Assembly: GCA_910587815.1 (NCBI GenBank)
Contig: CAJUNK010000027.1
Location: 1 to 5,588 of the forward strand
Direction of reading: 5' to 3'
Source of the DNA: Candidatus Gastranaerophilales bacterium
GTDB lineage: Bacteria; Cyanobacteriota; Vampirovibrionia; Gastranaerophilales; Gastranaerophilaceae
Length of the DNA stretch: 5,588 nt
Shown: positions 5,544 to 5,588 of the stretch, piece after piece
How the letters are laid out: every line of letters starts with the position of its first letter
How positions within the stretch are numbered: the first letter of the stretch is position 1
Program-made: the position numbers and the translations under genes
Notes under the pieces: generated by a model
What the model saw: only the letters and a program-made list of their open reading frames with translations
The model's database searches: none
What the model was told of the DNA's origin: nothing

Positions 5544-5588
5544 TTAATCGCCTTAAAGAGGCGATTTTTTAATATGAGACGAGGAAAC
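5534..5588 (+). repeat. 55-base exact direct repeat, copy 2, ending at the window edge
   Basis: Identical to 5406-5460. It carries the ten-base tRNA-Gly 3' end, including CCA, but here without a tRNA body in front; the preceding sequence is CAGTTGAG. The exact stop at the end of the repeated stretch suggests a tandem array or an assembly loop. Confidence 0.95.
5546..5570 (+). terminator. Second copy of the tRNA-Gly terminator
   Basis: Same hairpin as 5418-5442: AATCGCCT (5546-5553) pairs with AGGCGATT (5559-5566), with T5565-T5570 as the U tract. It would end any transcript that passed the first terminator, including a candidate RNA covering 5465-5543. Confidence 0.8.

Noticed and set aside
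5406..5588. CRISPR array
   Set aside because: Only two repeat copies, a 73-base spacer, the repeat includes a tRNA end and a terminator, and there are no cas genes.

Overview
This AT-rich window (roughly one third G+C by eye) has compact bacterial genes with strong purine-rich Shine-Dalgarno (SD) sequences. All five complete genes end in TAA. It is bacterial chromosome with ordinary housekeeping genes. The best hint of lineage is a small protein whose N-terminus reads MIINKISN...NSFKG, a style I associate with gut Vampirovibrionia/Gastranaerophilales (non-photosynthetic relatives of Cyanobacteria). A long pyrophosphate-dependent phosphofructokinase fits an anaerobic fermenter. The taxonomic call is an inference.

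Layout. Bases 1-655 hold no intact gene. They contain a dispersed-type palindrome, a frameshifted remnant of a helix-turn-helix regulator (minus strand), and a 16-codon ORF with a near-perfect SD (plus strand). Bases 656-1033 (minus) encode a HslJ-like META-domain lipoprotein with its own terminator. Bases 1176-2779 (minus) are a probable two-gene operon, mscL-ychF, with a 14-base gap. Bases 2910-3398 (plus) encode the lineage-type hypothetical protein, converging on the PPi-phosphofructokinase gene (3509-5188, minus) across a perfect 30-base palindromic terminator. A tRNA-Gly(GCC) gene with promoter, encoded CCA and terminator lies at 5341-5415.

The most unusual part is the right end. The last ten bases of the tRNA-Gly gene, its terminator and 18 further bases (55 bases, 5406-5460) recur exactly at 5534-5588, where the sequence stops. 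The 128-base repeat unit contains two hairpins plus a competing alternative stem. This could be a tandem structured element, an attachment-site-like duplication at a tRNA 3' end, or an assembly-graph loop. A 55-base overlap ending exactly at the sequence terminus makes the last explanation, or a real tandem array that stalled assembly, a serious possibility.

The genes do not form one pathway. MscL protects against hypo-osmotic shock, YchF is a ribosome-associated ATPase, PPi-PFK serves glycolysis/gluconeogenesis, and the lipoprotein sits in the envelope. I see no convincing new multi-gene system. The repeat at the tRNA end is the signal most worth checking.
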